64,000 nucleotides of DNA from Sphingomonas sp. AOB5 (GCF_029433115.1 NZ_JARNTV010000019.1:1-64000), one strand, 5' to 3'. Numbered from the stretch's first letter, positions 27,964-37,852 are shown. Notes: a model not told the origin generated them from the sequence alone. Numbers and translations: made by a program.

Positions 27964-30210
27964 ATGCGGTGCCAGAGGCGCGCTCTATTCTGCACGGCTG
28001 CAATCTGGGTGGCGGTCGCTACGCCCGCACTTGCTCAGGATGCAGTTCCCGGAACCTCCCCGATCAGTGAAGCCGCGGAAGCGAAGGACGATGACGGCGT
28101 CATCGTGGTCACCGCCCGCCGCCGCGAGGAACGGCTTGCCGATGTGCCGACCGCGGCGTCGGTCATAGACGCGACGTCGCTGGCCGATCGCGGCGGCGCG
28201 ATCGGGAGCGGCGAATTGCTCGCCGACCAGCCGAGCGTCCGCTTCAACAATCTGAGCTCGTCGATCACTTCCGAGATCTCGATCCGCGCCTCGTCGACCG
28301 CGCGCGCGACCAATGGCGATCCGAGCGTCGGCCTCTATCGCAACGGCGCCTATATCGCGGGCGGGCCGGTGGGCGGTCGCAACTTCACGCGCATCGACAT
28401 GCTCGACATCGGCCGGGTCGAGGTGCTGCGCGGGACGCAGGGCGCACTCTATGGCCGGAACGCCGTGGGCGGCGCGGTCAACATCATCTCGGCGGAGCCG
28501 GAGTTCAACTTCTCGGGCTGGGCAAGCGCGCGCTTCGGGTTCGAGAATGAGAGCTTCCAGGCGCAGGCCGCCATCAATCTACCGCTCGGGGACGGCGTTG
28601 CGATGCGCGTCAGCGGCGATCTCGTCCAGCAGAACAAGGGCTATTTCTACAATCCGGACAATGACGTCTATTTCGACCAGCAGAAGGGGCATGGGGTACG
28701 GGGACAACTGCGCATCAGGCGCGGTCCGGTGGATGCGATCATCCTTGCCGAAACCCAACGGCTCACCACCCCCGCGATCCACTACCAGATATTCATCCCC
28801 GCGGGCACGCCGGGCTTTCCGGGTGGCTATATCCAGGATCGCTTCCGCTATCCTTGGAGCACAGCGCCCCGCGCATCCCAGGACGTAGATGGACTGCAGG
28901 CGATCTTCCGCATCGACCTGGGCGGCGCCGAGCTCACTTCGACGACTTCCTTCCGCAAGCGTCATTCCGAATATGATCTCGATAATGATGCGATCAGCCC
29001 GGCCGAACTGGCGCGTGCGCGCACGGCAGGACAGATCGGCGCCCTGACTCCGCTCGATCCGAGCACCGCTTCCTATGTCCGCGATACGACGGACAATTTC
29101 TCGCAAGACATTCACGTCAGCGGCGAAAGCGATCGCCTCAACTGGCTCGTCGGCGCGGAGTTGCTGCTGCTCGACAGCGATTTTTCGGTAACCACCACAC
29201 GAACGCCGACGCTCGCCAATCCCTCGCCGGGAAATATCGCCCCCGCGGGACTCGGTTTCGAAAGCTATGCGGCCTACGGCTCGCTCGGCTTCGACCTGAC
29301 CGACAGCCTCAACCTGACCGGGGAACTGCGCTACACGCAGGACAGCCGCACCATCACCGCCCGGCTCTACGATCTCGCCACCGGCTTGCCGACGGGAGGG
29401 GCTTCGCGCGTCATCGATGACCGTATCAGCGCGGGGAATCTCTCCTATAACGCCACCCTGTCGTACCGGCTGGCGCCGGACATCCTCGCTTATGGCAAGG
29501 TCGGTACCAGCTATCGTGCCGGCGGGTTCAACACCCGCCTGTCCGATCCGCGCGCGCCCAGCCCGGTGCAGGTCCTCTTCGGCAACGAGAACAGCACCTC
29601 CTACGAGATCGGACTCAAGGGTAGTCCGGTCCGTCGCGGCTATTTTGCGATCGCGGGCTATTACACCGAGCTCAAGGATCTCATCGCCCAGGTGGACGAT
29701 GGTTGCGCGCTCACCAATCCGACCTGTCCGGTGGCGGCGGTCAGCTATCTGACCAATGCCGGCAGCGCCCGGAGCTGGGGGATCGAGGCGGAATATATCC
29801 AGAGCTTCGATCTGGGCGAAGGCAATGGCCGGCTCGCACTGAGCGGCTCCCGTCAGGGCGGCGAGGTCAAGAGCGGGCGCTATAATGGCCTCGATCTGGC
29901 GCAGGTTCCCGATTGGCTGGCCTCGGCCAATCTCAATCTGCGCTATCCGGTCGCGACCGAGGTGGCCCTGACCGGCAATATCCTCGTGAGCGGCCAATGG
30001 GGCGGCAAGCAGGAACTCACTCCCGCATCGGTCAACCTGGACGATTACGTCCTCGTCAATCTCCGCGTCGGGGTCGAGATCGGCAAGATCAACATCAGCG
30101 TCTTCGCAAACAACCTCTTCGACCAGGTCTATTACGTCGCACAGGCGCCGACGATCAACCGGTACAGCCAGCCCCGGCTCGTCGGTGTCGAGGGGCGGAT
30201 CTCGTTCTAG
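27964..30210 (+). CDS. TonB-dependent outer-membrane receptor
   Basis: A 748-residue outer-membrane receptor that would import a large or scarce substrate with TonB energy. A signal peptide (CTAAIWVAVATPALAQ) is followed by a TonB box-like DGVIVVTARRREERL (45-57) and a plug domain containing VEVLRGTQGALYGRNAVGGAVNII. The rest is a 22-stranded barrel ending in the C-terminal phenylalanine (GRISF). ATG 27964 is chosen because AGGGGAG lies at ideal spacing and the two upstream ATGs (27937, 27958) fit less well. It is not clearly siderophore-type. Controlled by the operator at 27923-27934. Confidence 0.92.
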   Translation: MRCQRRALFCTAAIWVAVATPALAQDAVPGTSPISEAAEAKDDDGVIVVTARRREERLADVPTAASVIDATSLADRGGAIGSGELLADQPSVRFNNLSSSITSEISIRASSTARATNGDPSVGLYRNGAYIAGGPVGGRNFTRIDMLDIGRVEVLRGTQGALYGRNAVGGAVNIISAEPEFNFSGWASARFGFENESFQAQAAINLPLGDGVAMRVSGDLVQQNKGYFYNPDNDVYFDQQKGHGVRGQLRIRRGPVDAIILAETQRLTTPAIHYQIFIPAGTPGFPGGYIQDRFRYPWSTAPRASQDVDGLQAIFRIDLGGAELTSTTSFRKRHSEYDLDNDAISPAELARARTAGQIGALTPLDPSTASYVRDTTDNFSQDIHVSGESDRLNWLVGAELLLLDSDFSVTTTRTPTLANPSPGNIAPAGLGFESYAAYGSLGFDLTDSLNLTGELRYTQDSRTITARLYDLATGLPTGGASRVIDDRISAGNLSYNATLSYRLAPDILAYGKVGTSYRAGGFNTRLSDPRAPSPVQVLFGNENSTSYEIGLKGSPVRRGYFAIAGYYTELKDLIAQVDDGCALTNPTCPVAAVSYLTNAGSARSWGIEAEYIQSFDLGEGNGRLALSGSRQGGEVKSGRYNGLDLAQVPDWLASANLNLRYPVATEVALTGNILVSGQWGGKQELTPASVNLDDYVLVNLRVGVEIGKINISVFANNLFDQVYYVAQAPTINRYSQPRLVGVEGRISF

Positions 30211-30265
30211 CCATGCTCGCCGGCGCGAGGTCGCAAGCCTTGTGCCGGGAAAGGAGGATGCCGGC

Positions 30266-31813
30266 ATGCGGATGAGTGTATGGATCGCGATCGCCGCAGC
30301 GGCCCTGTGGCTGAACCCGGTGCCTGTGCACGCGGCGGATGCGGCGCCGCTCGTCACGCTTACGCAGGGACGCCTTGCCGGCGTTGGGAGCAACGGCGTG
30401 GAGCGCTTCCTCGACATTCCGTTCGCAGAAGCTCCCGTCGGGAATTTGCGCTGGCGCGCACCGCGCCCGCCGCGCGGCTGGGCCGGAATTCGCGACGCGT
30501 CGAAGCTGGGGCCGGCGTGCCCGCAGCCGGTGCGCCCCGCCATCGTCGCGGGCGGCATCGCGGACCATCAGTCCGAGGATTGTCTCCAGCTCAATGTCTG
30601 GCGGCCCGCCGGGGCGCGCAAGCTCCCCGTCATGCTATGGCTCCATGGCGGCGCCAATGTCATCGGCTCGGGCACGTTCCCGGCATTTGACGGCACTGCT
30701 CTCGCGCGCCAGGGCGTCGTTGTCGTCACGATCAACTACCGCCTCGGCGCGCTCGGCTATTTTGCGCATCCGGCGGTGATCGCTGCTGCGCCGCGAGGCG
30801 AAGCCGTCGCGAACTATGGCTTGATGGACCAGCTCGCAGCGCTCCGCTGGGTGCAGAGGAATATCGCTGCCTTTGGGGGCGATCCGCACCAGGTCACCCT
30901 TTTCGGTGAATCGGCCGGCGCCATTGGCGTGACGACCATCCTGGCCCAGCCTCAGGCAAAAGGCCTGTTCGCACGGGCGATCGTGCAATCCGGGATCGCG
31001 TTGTTCGAACCGCGCCCGCTTGCCCGGCAGGCGGCACTCGACGTCGATCTGGCCACTCGCGCCGGCGCTGCTGCCGGTGGTTCGATGGCCGATTTGCGCC
31101 GGATTCCCGTTGCCGCCCTCGTCGCCGCGGGAAAGGGAGGGCCGGCCGGCGCGATGACCGGCCCGATCCTCGATGGCATGCTCGTTCGCGAGGCGCCGTG
31201 GATGACCCTTGCGCGCAGGGAAGTTGTCGATGTCCCGCTGCTCGTCGGCGCGAACGGCAATGAAGCGAGCGTCATCCTCGCAATGGGCGTGCCTGCGGCC
31301 AGCGCACTCGGCTATATTGGCAGAGACCAGGCCGCCGGGCGCATGGCCTATGGCACCGGAATTGCGGACGACGAGCTTGCTCGGCAGGTGCTCGGCGACG
31401 CCTGGTTCGTTGCACCGGCGCGATGGCTGGCGGCGCGAACCGCAGGGGGCGCGTCGTCCTACCTCTATCATTTCGACTATGTCGCGACCGCGCGGCGCAG
31501 CACCGCCAAGGGCGCCGCCCATGGATCCGAGATTCCGTATCTTTTCGGAACGCTCGATTACTTCTCGTCGCTGGCGGGGCCCGTAAGCGCGGAAGATCAA
31601 AGGTTCGCGGGGCAAGTTTCGGCCTGCTGGATCGCCTTCGCCAGGACAGGGACACCTCGCTGCGCGCTGGCCCCCGAATGGCCACGCTATTCCGAAGCCG
31701 CCGACCAGCTTGCGCTTCTGACGCCGGACGCGCGCATCGTCTCCGGCTTTCGCAGGGCGCAGCTCGATTTGATCTTGGGGGCATTTTTCGGGAACCGCGC
31801 CACCAGACCCTAG
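30266..31813 (+). CDS. Secreted type-B carboxylesterase
   Basis: A 515-residue carboxylesterase/lipase of the type-B (cholinesterase-like) family with a signal peptide (ALWLNPVPVHA). Conserved features are GVERFLDIPFAEAPVGNLRW, SEDCLQLNVW near 105, the oxyanion block WLHGGANVIGSG, the nucleophile GESAG (Ser216), a glutamate in NGNEAS and the histidine in HGSEIPYLFG. It hydrolyses carboxylic esters or amides in the periplasm; the substrate is unknown. AAGGAGG precedes ATG 30266. It follows the receptor by 55 bp and is probably in the same transcript. Confidence 0.9.
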   Translation: MRMSVWIAIAAAALWLNPVPVHAADAAPLVTLTQGRLAGVGSNGVERFLDIPFAEAPVGNLRWRAPRPPRGWAGIRDASKLGPACPQPVRPAIVAGGIADHQSEDCLQLNVWRPAGARKLPVMLWLHGGANVIGSGTFPAFDGTALARQGVVVVTINYRLGALGYFAHPAVIAAAPRGEAVANYGLMDQLAALRWVQRNIAAFGGDPHQVTLFGESAGAIGVTTILAQPQAKGLFARAIVQSGIALFEPRPLARQAALDVDLATRAGAAAGGSMADLRRIPVAALVAAGKGGPAGAMTGPILDGMLVREAPWMTLARREVVDVPLLVGANGNEASVILAMGVPAASALGYIGRDQAAGRMAYGTGIADDELARQVLGDAWFVAPARWLAARTAGGASSYLYHFDYVATARRSTAKGAAHGSEIPYLFGTLDYFSSLAGPVSAEDQRFAGQVSACWIAFARTGTPRCALAPEWPRYSEAADQLALLTPDARIVSGFRRAQLDLILGAFFGNRATRP

Positions 31814-31871
31814 CTGCTGCCCGCGCGATTCCTCCGTTTCGACAACAAGCAACGAAGACAGGAGAGAAGAC

Positions 31872-33104
31872 ATGGGAAGAACAGTATTCATGTGCCTTGC
31901 CGCGGGTGCCGCGGTTGCAAGTGTCGCCGCCTTTGCGGCGCAGAGCAGTTTCGGCGGCGGCGGTGGTGACGACAGGGCGGGGAAAGTCGTCGTACAGCTT
32001 CCTGCGTCGCCACCTCCGGCCGGAAATCCTGCGCTCGTGGCGGTGGCGCCAGCGCTGGCCGACTTGTCGACTTCGGTCGGCGGTTTCACCTATGACTGGA
32101 CCGCGCTGCAGGCGGCGATCGATGCCGATACCGAGGTTCCCAACGGCTATTTCATTGTCGGGAATGCGTCCGATCCCGACTATCTGTTCGCGTATGAGAA
32201 GGGCAGTTTCGACATCGATCGGGTAACGCCGCTCGCGTCGGCGTCGAAATGGTTTGCCGGTGCGCTGGGCATGAGGATGGCCGAAGCGGGGATCGTCTCG
32301 CTCGAAGATACGATGGCGCCGCCGCTGGCCTTCTGGACGACCAGCGGGACCAAGAAGGACGTCAAGCTCAAACACACGCTGTCGATGACCTCGGGCTTCA
32401 ACGCGAATCCGCTCGTCGGCGGTTGCCAGTTGCTGCCTTTGATGACGTTATACAATTGCGCGAAGGACATTCACGACTTCCGGTACGATATCCTGCGTCC
32501 GGGCAACGCGCCGGGTGCGCAGTTCAGCTACGGTCCGCACGGCATCCAGGTCGCTGCCGCCTATCTCGAGGCCAAGGACGTAAGCACGGCGCCCGGCGTC
32601 GTACCGACGCGCCAGCGCAACTTTCATGAGCTGTTCTTGCAGCATGTGACGGCCCCGCTCGGCATGACGAACACCACCTGGTACAATCCGGCGACGGGCG
32701 CTCCGACCAATCCCTGGGTCGCGGGCGGCGCCTTCTCGACGCCGCGCGACTATGCCAAGCTGCTGCGCGCCTTTCTCGACGGCAGCTTCATCGTCGACAT
32801 GAATGCCTTCACCCAGCAACGGACCGCCGGGCTGACACGGCTGTTCATCCCGGCGGGCGCGGTGAACTGGGAATATGCCCTTGGCTCCTTCGTGGAATGC
32901 GACACGCCGAGCGACTGTGCCGCTTCGAAGATCAACAGCTCGCCCGGTGCCTATGGCTGGACCGGCTGGATCGATCGTGAAACGGGCTATTACGCGCTGA
33001 TCGCCACCGAAATCTCGGTCGGCGGCGATCGCAAGGGCGTGGAACTCGAACAGGTCATGCAGGACCTTATCGAGACGGCGATCGCAAATCGTACGCCGTC
33101 ATAG
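31872..33104 (+). CDS. Secreted serine hydrolase, class-C beta-lactamase fold
   Basis: A 410-residue exported protein. After a signal peptide (ending near FAAQ) comes a Gly/Pro-rich linker (27-62), then a beta-lactamase-type fold with SxxK in LASASKWFAG (Ser123, Lys126) and a Tyr motif in FSYGPHGIQ. Cysteine pairs CQLL/YNCA and ECDTPSDCAA suggest disulfides. AGGAGAGAAGAC precedes ATG 31872. It is the last gene of the island, 58 bp after the esterase. Together with the divergent hydrolase at 24677 it gives the island two SxxK hydrolases. Substrate unknown. Confidence 0.8.
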   Translation: MGRTVFMCLAAGAAVASVAAFAAQSSFGGGGGDDRAGKVVVQLPASPPPAGNPALVAVAPALADLSTSVGGFTYDWTALQAAIDADTEVPNGYFIVGNASDPDYLFAYEKGSFDIDRVTPLASASKWFAGALGMRMAEAGIVSLEDTMAPPLAFWTTSGTKKDVKLKHTLSMTSGFNANPLVGGCQLLPLMTLYNCAKDIHDFRYDILRPGNAPGAQFSYGPHGIQVAAAYLEAKDVSTAPGVVPTRQRNFHELFLQHVTAPLGMTNTTWYNPATGAPTNPWVAGGAFSTPRDYAKLLRAFLDGSFIVDMNAFTQQRTAGLTRLFIPAGAVNWEYALGSFVECDTPSDCAASKINSSPGAYGWTGWIDRETGYYALIATEISVGGDRKGVELEQVMQDLIETAIANRTPS

Positions 33105-33475
33105 CGGGGTTCGGCACGGCTCCGTCCTGCAAACCCGGCCGTGAGCGGCCTTCAGCAACTTCCCGTTCGCCATGGTTCGCCGGCGAGCGGGAAGCCTGCG
33201 CTCAGGCTGGCAATGGCCGTGTCGAGCAGACCCGATACCCAGCGCATCGATGATGCTGGGCTCGCACCCGGCGGGGGCCGTCACCGGCCCGGCTCGAGGT
33301 GGTGGACCACGGAGACGGATGGCGCGGGTCTGGTGTGAAGCGTTCGGGTTTTGCCCTCGCGTGTAGAAGCAGACCCCATAGTGCCTTCCACTCGCCCCTG
33401 GACAGCCGCCCGTCGATCTCCGGCGCCAAACACTGGAGCTTTTCGCTGTAACATTGCCTCGCTAGAGGCAGTCGG
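33105..33475. other. 371-bp non-coding spacer before mtnB, with hairpin over the mtnB ribosome-binding site
   Basis: No open frame with gene-like features is seen here. GGCCG-TGAG-CGGCC at 33137-33150 is a short hairpin that could help end the island transcript but has no T-run. At 33455-33470 TGCCTC-GCTA-GAGGCA forms a 6-bp stem; its 3' arm contains the GAGG that serves as ribosome-binding site for the ATG at 33476. No SAM riboswitch-like structure was recognised. Confidence 0.4.
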
Positions 33476-34102
33476 ATGAGCATGGCATTCGGTGACGCGG
33501 CGTTCGCGCTGGTGGAGATTGGCCGCCGCCTCGATGCGCGCGGCTGGGCACCCGCCACGTCGGGCAATTATTCCGCGCGGCTCGACGATGGCAGCTTCGC
33601 GGTCACTGTTTCGGGCAAGCACAAAGGGCGGCTGACCGCTGCTGACATCATGCGCGTCGATGCCGACGGCAATCCGCTGACCCCCGGCAAGCCTTCGGCC
33701 GAAACCGAGCTTCACCTCGCAATCTATCGCGCCTTCCCGGCGACCGGCGCCGTCCTGCACGGCCATTCCCCGCAAGCCGTCGGCATGAGCCGCGCGGCGA
33801 CCGGCGCGAACGAATGGGTGTTCCGCGGTCACGAGATGCTCAAGGCCTTTCCCGGCACCACCACGCACGAGGCCGAACTTCGCCTGCCGATCGTCGACAA
33901 CAGCCAGGACATGGCGGTGATCGATGCCGCGGTCTCGCCCGCACTGATCCAGCCCGGCGCGATGCCCGCCTATCTGATCCGCAGCCATGGCCTCTATGCC
34001 TGGGGCAAGGATCTGGACGAAGCCGAGCGGGTGCTGGAAGCAACCGAATGGCTGATCGCCGCCGAACTGGCCGAAGCAGGCTTCCGAAAGGGCATGGCAT
34101 GA
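33476..34102 (+). CDS. mtnB: Methylthioribulose-1-phosphate dehydratase
   Basis: MtnB dehydrates 5-methylthioribulose-1-phosphate in the methionine salvage pathway. The 208-residue protein has the class-II aldolase fold: ATSGNYSARL near residue 28, TVSGKHKGRL, the zinc-binding LHGHSPQAVG near 95 and the later histidine in IRSHGLYAWG. Length is standard. The ATG at 33476 has GAGG seven bases upstream; ATG 33482 is a weaker alternative. It heads a tightly overlapping mtnB-mtnD-mtnC-mtnA operon. Confidence 0.92.
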   Translation: MSMAFGDAAFALVEIGRRLDARGWAPATSGNYSARLDDGSFAVTVSGKHKGRLTAADIMRVDADGNPLTPGKPSAETELHLAIYRAFPATGAVLHGHSPQAVGMSRAATGANEWVFRGHEMLKAFPGTTTHEAELRLPIVDNSQDMAVIDAAVSPALIQPGAMPAYLIRSHGLYAWGKDLDEAERVLEATEWLIAAELAEAGFRKGMA

Positions 34103-34650
34103 CGCGACTGAGGATTTTCGACGCGGCAGATGCGAACGCGGTCGAACTCGACACGCGCGATCCCGCGCAGATCGCCGACGCGTTGACGAAGATCGGCGTG
34201 CGTTTCGAGCAATGGCCGTCGCGGCCGATCCCTGCCGATGCCGATCAGGCTGCGGTTCTCGAGGCTTTTTCGCCCGAGATCGAACGGCTGAAGGCCGAGA
34301 ATGGCTATCAGTCGGTAGACGTGATCCGCATGGTCCCGGATCACCCCGAAAAGGATGCGTTCCGCACCAAATTCCTCTCCGAGCATCGCCATAGCGAGGA
34401 CGAAGTCCGCTTCTTCGTCGAGGGCGAAGGGCTGTTCACCCTGCGCGACGAGGATCGCGTCCATGCCGTGCTGTGCGAGGAGGGCGACCTGATCTCGGTC
34501 CCCGCCGGCACGCGCCACTGGTTCGACATGGGGCCAAGCCCACGCTTCACCGCGATCCGCCTGTTCACCAATGCCGATGGCTGGATCGCCAATTTCACCG
34601 GCGACGCCATCGCCGATCGCTTCCCCCGCCACGAACCCGAGGCCGCGTGA
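34099..34650 (+). CDS. mtnD: Acireductone dioxygenase
   Basis: A 183-residue cupin enzyme that oxidises acireductone to the keto acid KMTB and formate (iron form). The metal site is visible as [15 protein letters not shown] (two His and the Glu) and TRHWFDMG (third His). ATG 34099 overlaps the mtnB stop by 4 bp, and its stop overlaps the mtnC GTG start. The following step, KMTB to methionine, could be done by the aminotransferase at 36617-37768. Confidence 0.93.
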   Translation: MTRLRIFDAADANAVELDTRDPAQIADALTKIGVRFEQWPSRPIPADADQAAVLEAFSPEIERLKAENGYQSVDVIRMVPDHPEKDAFRTKFLSEHRHSEDEVRFFVEGEGLFTLRDEDRVHAVLCEEGDLISVPAGTRHWFDMGPSPRFTAIRLFTNADGWIANFTGDAIADRFPRHEPEAA

Positions 34651-35279
34651 CCCCTCAACCCAAGGCCATCCTCCTCGATATCGAAGGCACGACGAGCAGC
34701 ATCGCTTTTGTCGCTGAGACCCTGTTCCCCTATGCCCGCGCGCATCTGGCGGATTTCGTCGCGCGTCACCCGCAGGAAACCGCGCCGATCCTGGCGCAGG
34801 TGCCAGGCGATCCGGTCGAAACCCTGCTCCGCTGGATCGATGACGACGCCAAGGAAACCCCGCTCAAGACGCTGCAGGGCATGATCTGGGCCGAGGGCTA
34901 TGCGAAGGGCGAGCTCAAGGGCCATGTCTATCCCGATACCCCCGAGGCGCTGGTCCGCTGGCGCGAGTTGGGCGTGCCGGTAAACATCTATTCCTCCGGT
35001 TCGGTCGAGGCGCAGAAGCTGATCTTCGGCTGCTCGGTCGCGGGGAACCTGACGCCGTTGTTGTCGGGCTATTTCGACACCACCACCGGTCCGAAGCGCG
35101 AGGCGGAATCCTATACGAAGATCGCGGCGGCGCTCGATCTGCCGCCCGCCGAAATCCTGTTCGTCTCCGATATCCAGCCCGAAATCGACGCCGCCCGTGC
35201 CGCCGGCATGCAGGCGCTGCTGATCGATCGCGAGGGCGGGGCAGGGGACGTCGCAACGCTTGCGGAAGTCCTCCCATGA
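34647..35279 (+). CDS. mtnC: Enolase-phosphatase E1
   Basis: A 210-residue HAD-superfamily enzyme that enolises and dephosphorylates diketomethylthiopentyl phosphate to acireductone. Motif I is [14 protein letters not shown], motif II YSSGS, and the later [13 protein letters not shown] and [12 protein letters not shown] complete the active site. The start is GTG 34647, overlapping the mtnD TGA as GTGA. Length is slightly below the usual 225-230, without loss of motifs. Confidence 0.92.
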   Translation: MTPQPKAILLDIEGTTSSIAFVAETLFPYARAHLADFVARHPQETAPILAQVPGDPVETLLRWIDDDAKETPLKTLQGMIWAEGYAKGELKGHVYPDTPEALVRWRELGVPVNIYSSGSVEAQKLIFGCSVAGNLTPLLSGYFDTTTGPKREAESYTKIAAALDLPPAEILFVSDIQPEIDAARAAGMQALLIDREGGAGDVATLAEVLP

Positions 35280-36319
35280 TCCTCGAAGGCCAGCCGACCC
35301 GTTCGATCATGCGTACTGCCGATGGCACGGGCGCGCGCATCCTCGATCAGCGCAAGCTGCCTTGGGAGATCGTGTGGGTCGAACTGTTCAGCTCCGACGA
35401 AGCCGCCGTCGCGATCCGCGAGATGTGGACCCGGGGCGCGCCGATGATCGGGGCAACCGCGGCCTATGGCTTCGCGATGGCGCTCGACGTCGATCCCTCG
35501 GACTCGGCCCTGAACGCGGCCTATGACCAGCTGCTCGAAACCCGCCCCACCGCGATCAACCTGCGCTGGGCGCTCGACGAGGTGCGCAAGGCGGTCGAGC
35601 CGCTGGCGCCCGAGGCTCGCGCCGAAGCCGCATGGCTGCGCGCCGACGCAATCTGCGACGAGGATGCCGAACTCTGCCGCGCGATTGGCGAGCATGGCCT
35701 CGCGCTGTTCCGCGAACTTCACGCGAAGCATCCGGATCGCCCGCTCAACATCCTGACCCATTGCAACGCCGGCTGGCTGGCGACCGTCGATTACGGCACC
35801 GCCACCGCGCCGATCTATCTCGCCCATGACGCCGGCATCCCGATCCATGTCTGGGTCGACGAGACCCGCCCGCGCAATCAGGGCGCGCTGCTGACGGCGT
35901 TCGAGCTGCGCAACCATGGCGTCCCGCACACGGTGATCACCGACAATGCCGGCGGCCTGCTGATGATGAAGGGTCAGGTCGATGCCGTGGTCGTCGGCAC
36001 CGATCGCGTGACGGCGAACGGCGACGTCTGCAACAAGATCGGCACCTATCTGAAGGCGCTCGCCGCCGCCGACAACGGCGTGCCCTTCTACGTCGCCTTG
36101 CCCTACACGACCTTCGATCCGAACACCGCGACTGGCGCCGATATCCCCATCGAGGAACGCAGTGCCGAGGAAGTCACGCTGCTGACCGGCCCCGGCCCGA
36201 ACGGCATCGAGACGATCCGCGTAACGGACTCACCCGCGGCCAACCCGGCATTCGACGTCACTCCTGCACGGCTGGTGACCGGCTACATCACCGAACGCGG
36301 CGTGCTCGATCGGATCTGA
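35276..36319 (+). CDS. mtnA: Methylthioribose-1-phosphate isomerase
   Basis: A 347-residue enzyme of the eIF-2B-alpha-like family that isomerises methylthioribose-1-phosphate to methylthioribulose-1-phosphate. Conserved blocks are [16 protein letters not shown] near residue 50, [19 protein letters not shown] near 160 with the catalytic cysteine, [14 protein letters not shown] and [19 protein letters not shown] near 240 with the catalytic aspartate. ATG 35276 overlaps the mtnC stop. No mtnK (kinase) or mtnP (phosphorylase) is present in the window. Confidence 0.95.
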   Translation: MILEGQPTRSIMRTADGTGARILDQRKLPWEIVWVELFSSDEAAVAIREMWTRGAPMIGATAAYGFAMALDVDPSDSALNAAYDQLLETRPTAINLRWALDEVRKAVEPLAPEARAEAAWLRADAICDEDAELCRAIGEHGLALFRELHAKHPDRPLNILTHCNAGWLATVDYGTATAPIYLAHDAGIPIHVWVDETRPRNQGALLTAFELRNHGVPHTVITDNAGGLLMMKGQVDAVVVGTDRVTANGDVCNKIGTYLKALAAADNGVPFYVALPYTTFDPNTATGADIPIEERSAEEVTLLTGPGPNGIETIRVTDSPAANPAFDVTPARLVTGYITERGVLDRI

Positions 36320-36323
36320 TCGC

Positions 36324-36451
36324 TAAATTCCTCCCCCGGAGGGGGAGGGGGACCGTGAAGCGGTGGAGGGGGACGCCCCAAGCGAAATCGCCTGTGGCTC
36401 TCCCCCTCCGTCATGCTGTGCATGCCACCTCCCCCTCCGGGGGAGGATTTA
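36324..36451. repeat. C-rich inverted-repeat element (dyad) downstream of mtnA
   Basis: Two arms of about 50 bp face each other across a short centre. The left arm begins TAAATTCCTCCCCCGGAGG and the right arm, read on the other strand, begins TAAATCCTCCCCCGGAGG; they share 19 identical bases, then diverge with conserved GGAGGGGG blocks. Each arm is itself part-palindromic. Such elements are scattered between genes in sphingomonad chromosomes. It probably folds at the end of the mtn transcript, so it may also act as a terminator or RNA stabiliser. The rest of 36452-36616 shows nothing. Confidence 0.65.
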
Positions 36452-36616
36452 GAGGGAGCGGTCATCTGTCCGCGCTTGAAATGTTGGATTTAGGCTGCTC
36501 GACTTCGACACCTGTTCTTTGAACCGTCGAACCCGATCCACATGGCGCTGCTCACCCGCGCCGAAATGACCATTTCCCCTCGGCCAAAGGTCACGAATGA
36601 GCGAACTTCCCTGACC

Positions 36617-37768
36617 TTATCCCAACGCCACCCGAAACGCCGCCATCTTCTCGATCGCCGCATCGATCACCGCATCTTCCTTGGCGAAGCACAGCCGCAC
36701 CACATTGGTCACCGGGTTCTCGGCATAGAAGACCGATACCGGGATGCTCGCCACGCCCGCCTCGATCAGCTTCTCGCTGAATTCGCGGTCGCCCATCGCG
36801 ATGCCCGATGCGTCCAGATCGATGGTCAGGAAATAGGTCGCCTCGCTCGGCAGGGTGACATAGCCTGCCGCCTGCAACCCAGCCGCCAGCCGGTCGCGGC
36901 TGCGCTGGAATCGATGGCGCGTTTCCTGCACCCACGCATCCTGCGTCTCCAGCCCCTCGGCCACCGCCCATTGCAGGTTCGGCGGGGTTGAGAAGGTCAT
37001 GAACTGATGCGCCTTGGCCAGCACCCGCGCCAGTTCAGGCGCCGCGCACATCCATCCGACCTTCCACCCCGTCAGCGCGAAGATCTTGCCAGCGGATCCG
37101 ATCTTTACCGTCCGCTCGCGCATCCCGGGAAAGCCGATCAGCGGCAGGTGGCGCGCGCCGTCATAGGTGACATGCTCCCAAACCTCGTCACAGATCGCGA
37201 TCAAATCGTGCGCGACACAGAATTCGGCGATCTGGGCGAGGGTGGCGGCACTCGCCATGCTTGCCGCCGGGTTGATCGGGTTGCAGATCAGCAGGAACCG
37301 CGTCTTCGGCGTCACCAAAGCTTCCAGCGAAGCCCGGTCGATATCCCAGTGCGGAGGTTCCAGCCGGGCGTAACGCGGTACGCCCCCCGCACGCTCGATC
37401 AGCGGCGCATAGGCATCGTAGAGCGGCTGGAGGCAGATCACCTCATCGCCCGGCTCGATCAGCGCAAGGAAGCTGACGGCAAGGGCTTCGGTCGCGCCCG
37501 AGGTGACGATCACTTCCTCGGGGCTCAGGTTCAGCCCCTGATGCCGCGCATAATGATCGGCCACCGCCCGGCGCAGCTCGATCAGGCCCGGCATCGGCGG
37601 ATACTGGTTGGATTTCTCCAGCAGCGCCTTGGCGGCCGCCTGCAGCACCGGCTCGCATCCGCGCCCGTCGGGAAAGCCCTGTCCCAGGTTGATCGCGCCC
37701 GTCTCGCGCGCCCGCGCCGACATGGCTTCGAAGATGGTCGTGCCCATTTGCGCGTAGATCGGGTTCAT
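36617..37768 (-). CDS. Class-I aminotransferase, probable methionine-salvage (KMTB) transaminase
   Basis: A 383-residue PLP-dependent aminotransferase of fold type I. Blocks include GQGFPDGRG, VTSGATEALAVSFLAL, NPINPAASM, ICDEVWEHVTYDG and the Schiff-base lysine in GSAGKIFALTGWKVGW. This subset (YbdL/kynurenine-aminotransferase-like) prefers methionine/KMTB or kynurenine. Convergent placement beside mtnBDCA suggests it makes methionine from KMTB, but it is a separate transcription unit and the assignment is inferred. ATG 37768 is the first start. Confidence 0.8.
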   Translation of the reverse strand: MNPIYAQMGTTIFEAMSARARETGAINLGQGFPDGRGCEPVLQAAAKALLEKSNQYPPMPGLIELRRAVADHYARHQGLNLSPEEVIVTSGATEALAVSFLALIEPGDEVICLQPLYDAYAPLIERAGGVPRYARLEPPHWDIDRASLEALVTPKTRFLLICNPINPAASMASAATLAQIAEFCVAHDLIAICDEVWEHVTYDGARHLPLIGFPGMRERTVKIGSAGKIFALTGWKVGWMCAAPELARVLAKAHQFMTFSTPPNLQWAVAEGLETQDAWVQETRHRFQRSRDRLAAGLQAAGYVTLPSEATYFLTIDLDASGIAMGDREFSEKLIEAGVASIPVSVFYAENPVTNVVRLCFAKEDAVIDAAIEKMAAFRVALG

Positions 37769-37852
37769 GCATCTGTCCTATGACGGAATTGCGCCGGTGC
37801 AACCGGATCGTTAGCCGCCCGTTCAGTTTTTGTGCGCAACATAGAGACCATC

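Noticed and set aside
24677..33104. Beta-lactam resistance genes
   Set aside because: The two SxxK proteins lie in a catabolic unit with a receptor and esterase and lack clear YxN/KTG features of true beta-lactamases, so resistance is not claimed.
33105..33475. SAM or methionine riboswitch before mtnB
   Set aside because: No SAM-I, SAM-II or SAM/SAH core was recognised; only short hairpins are present.
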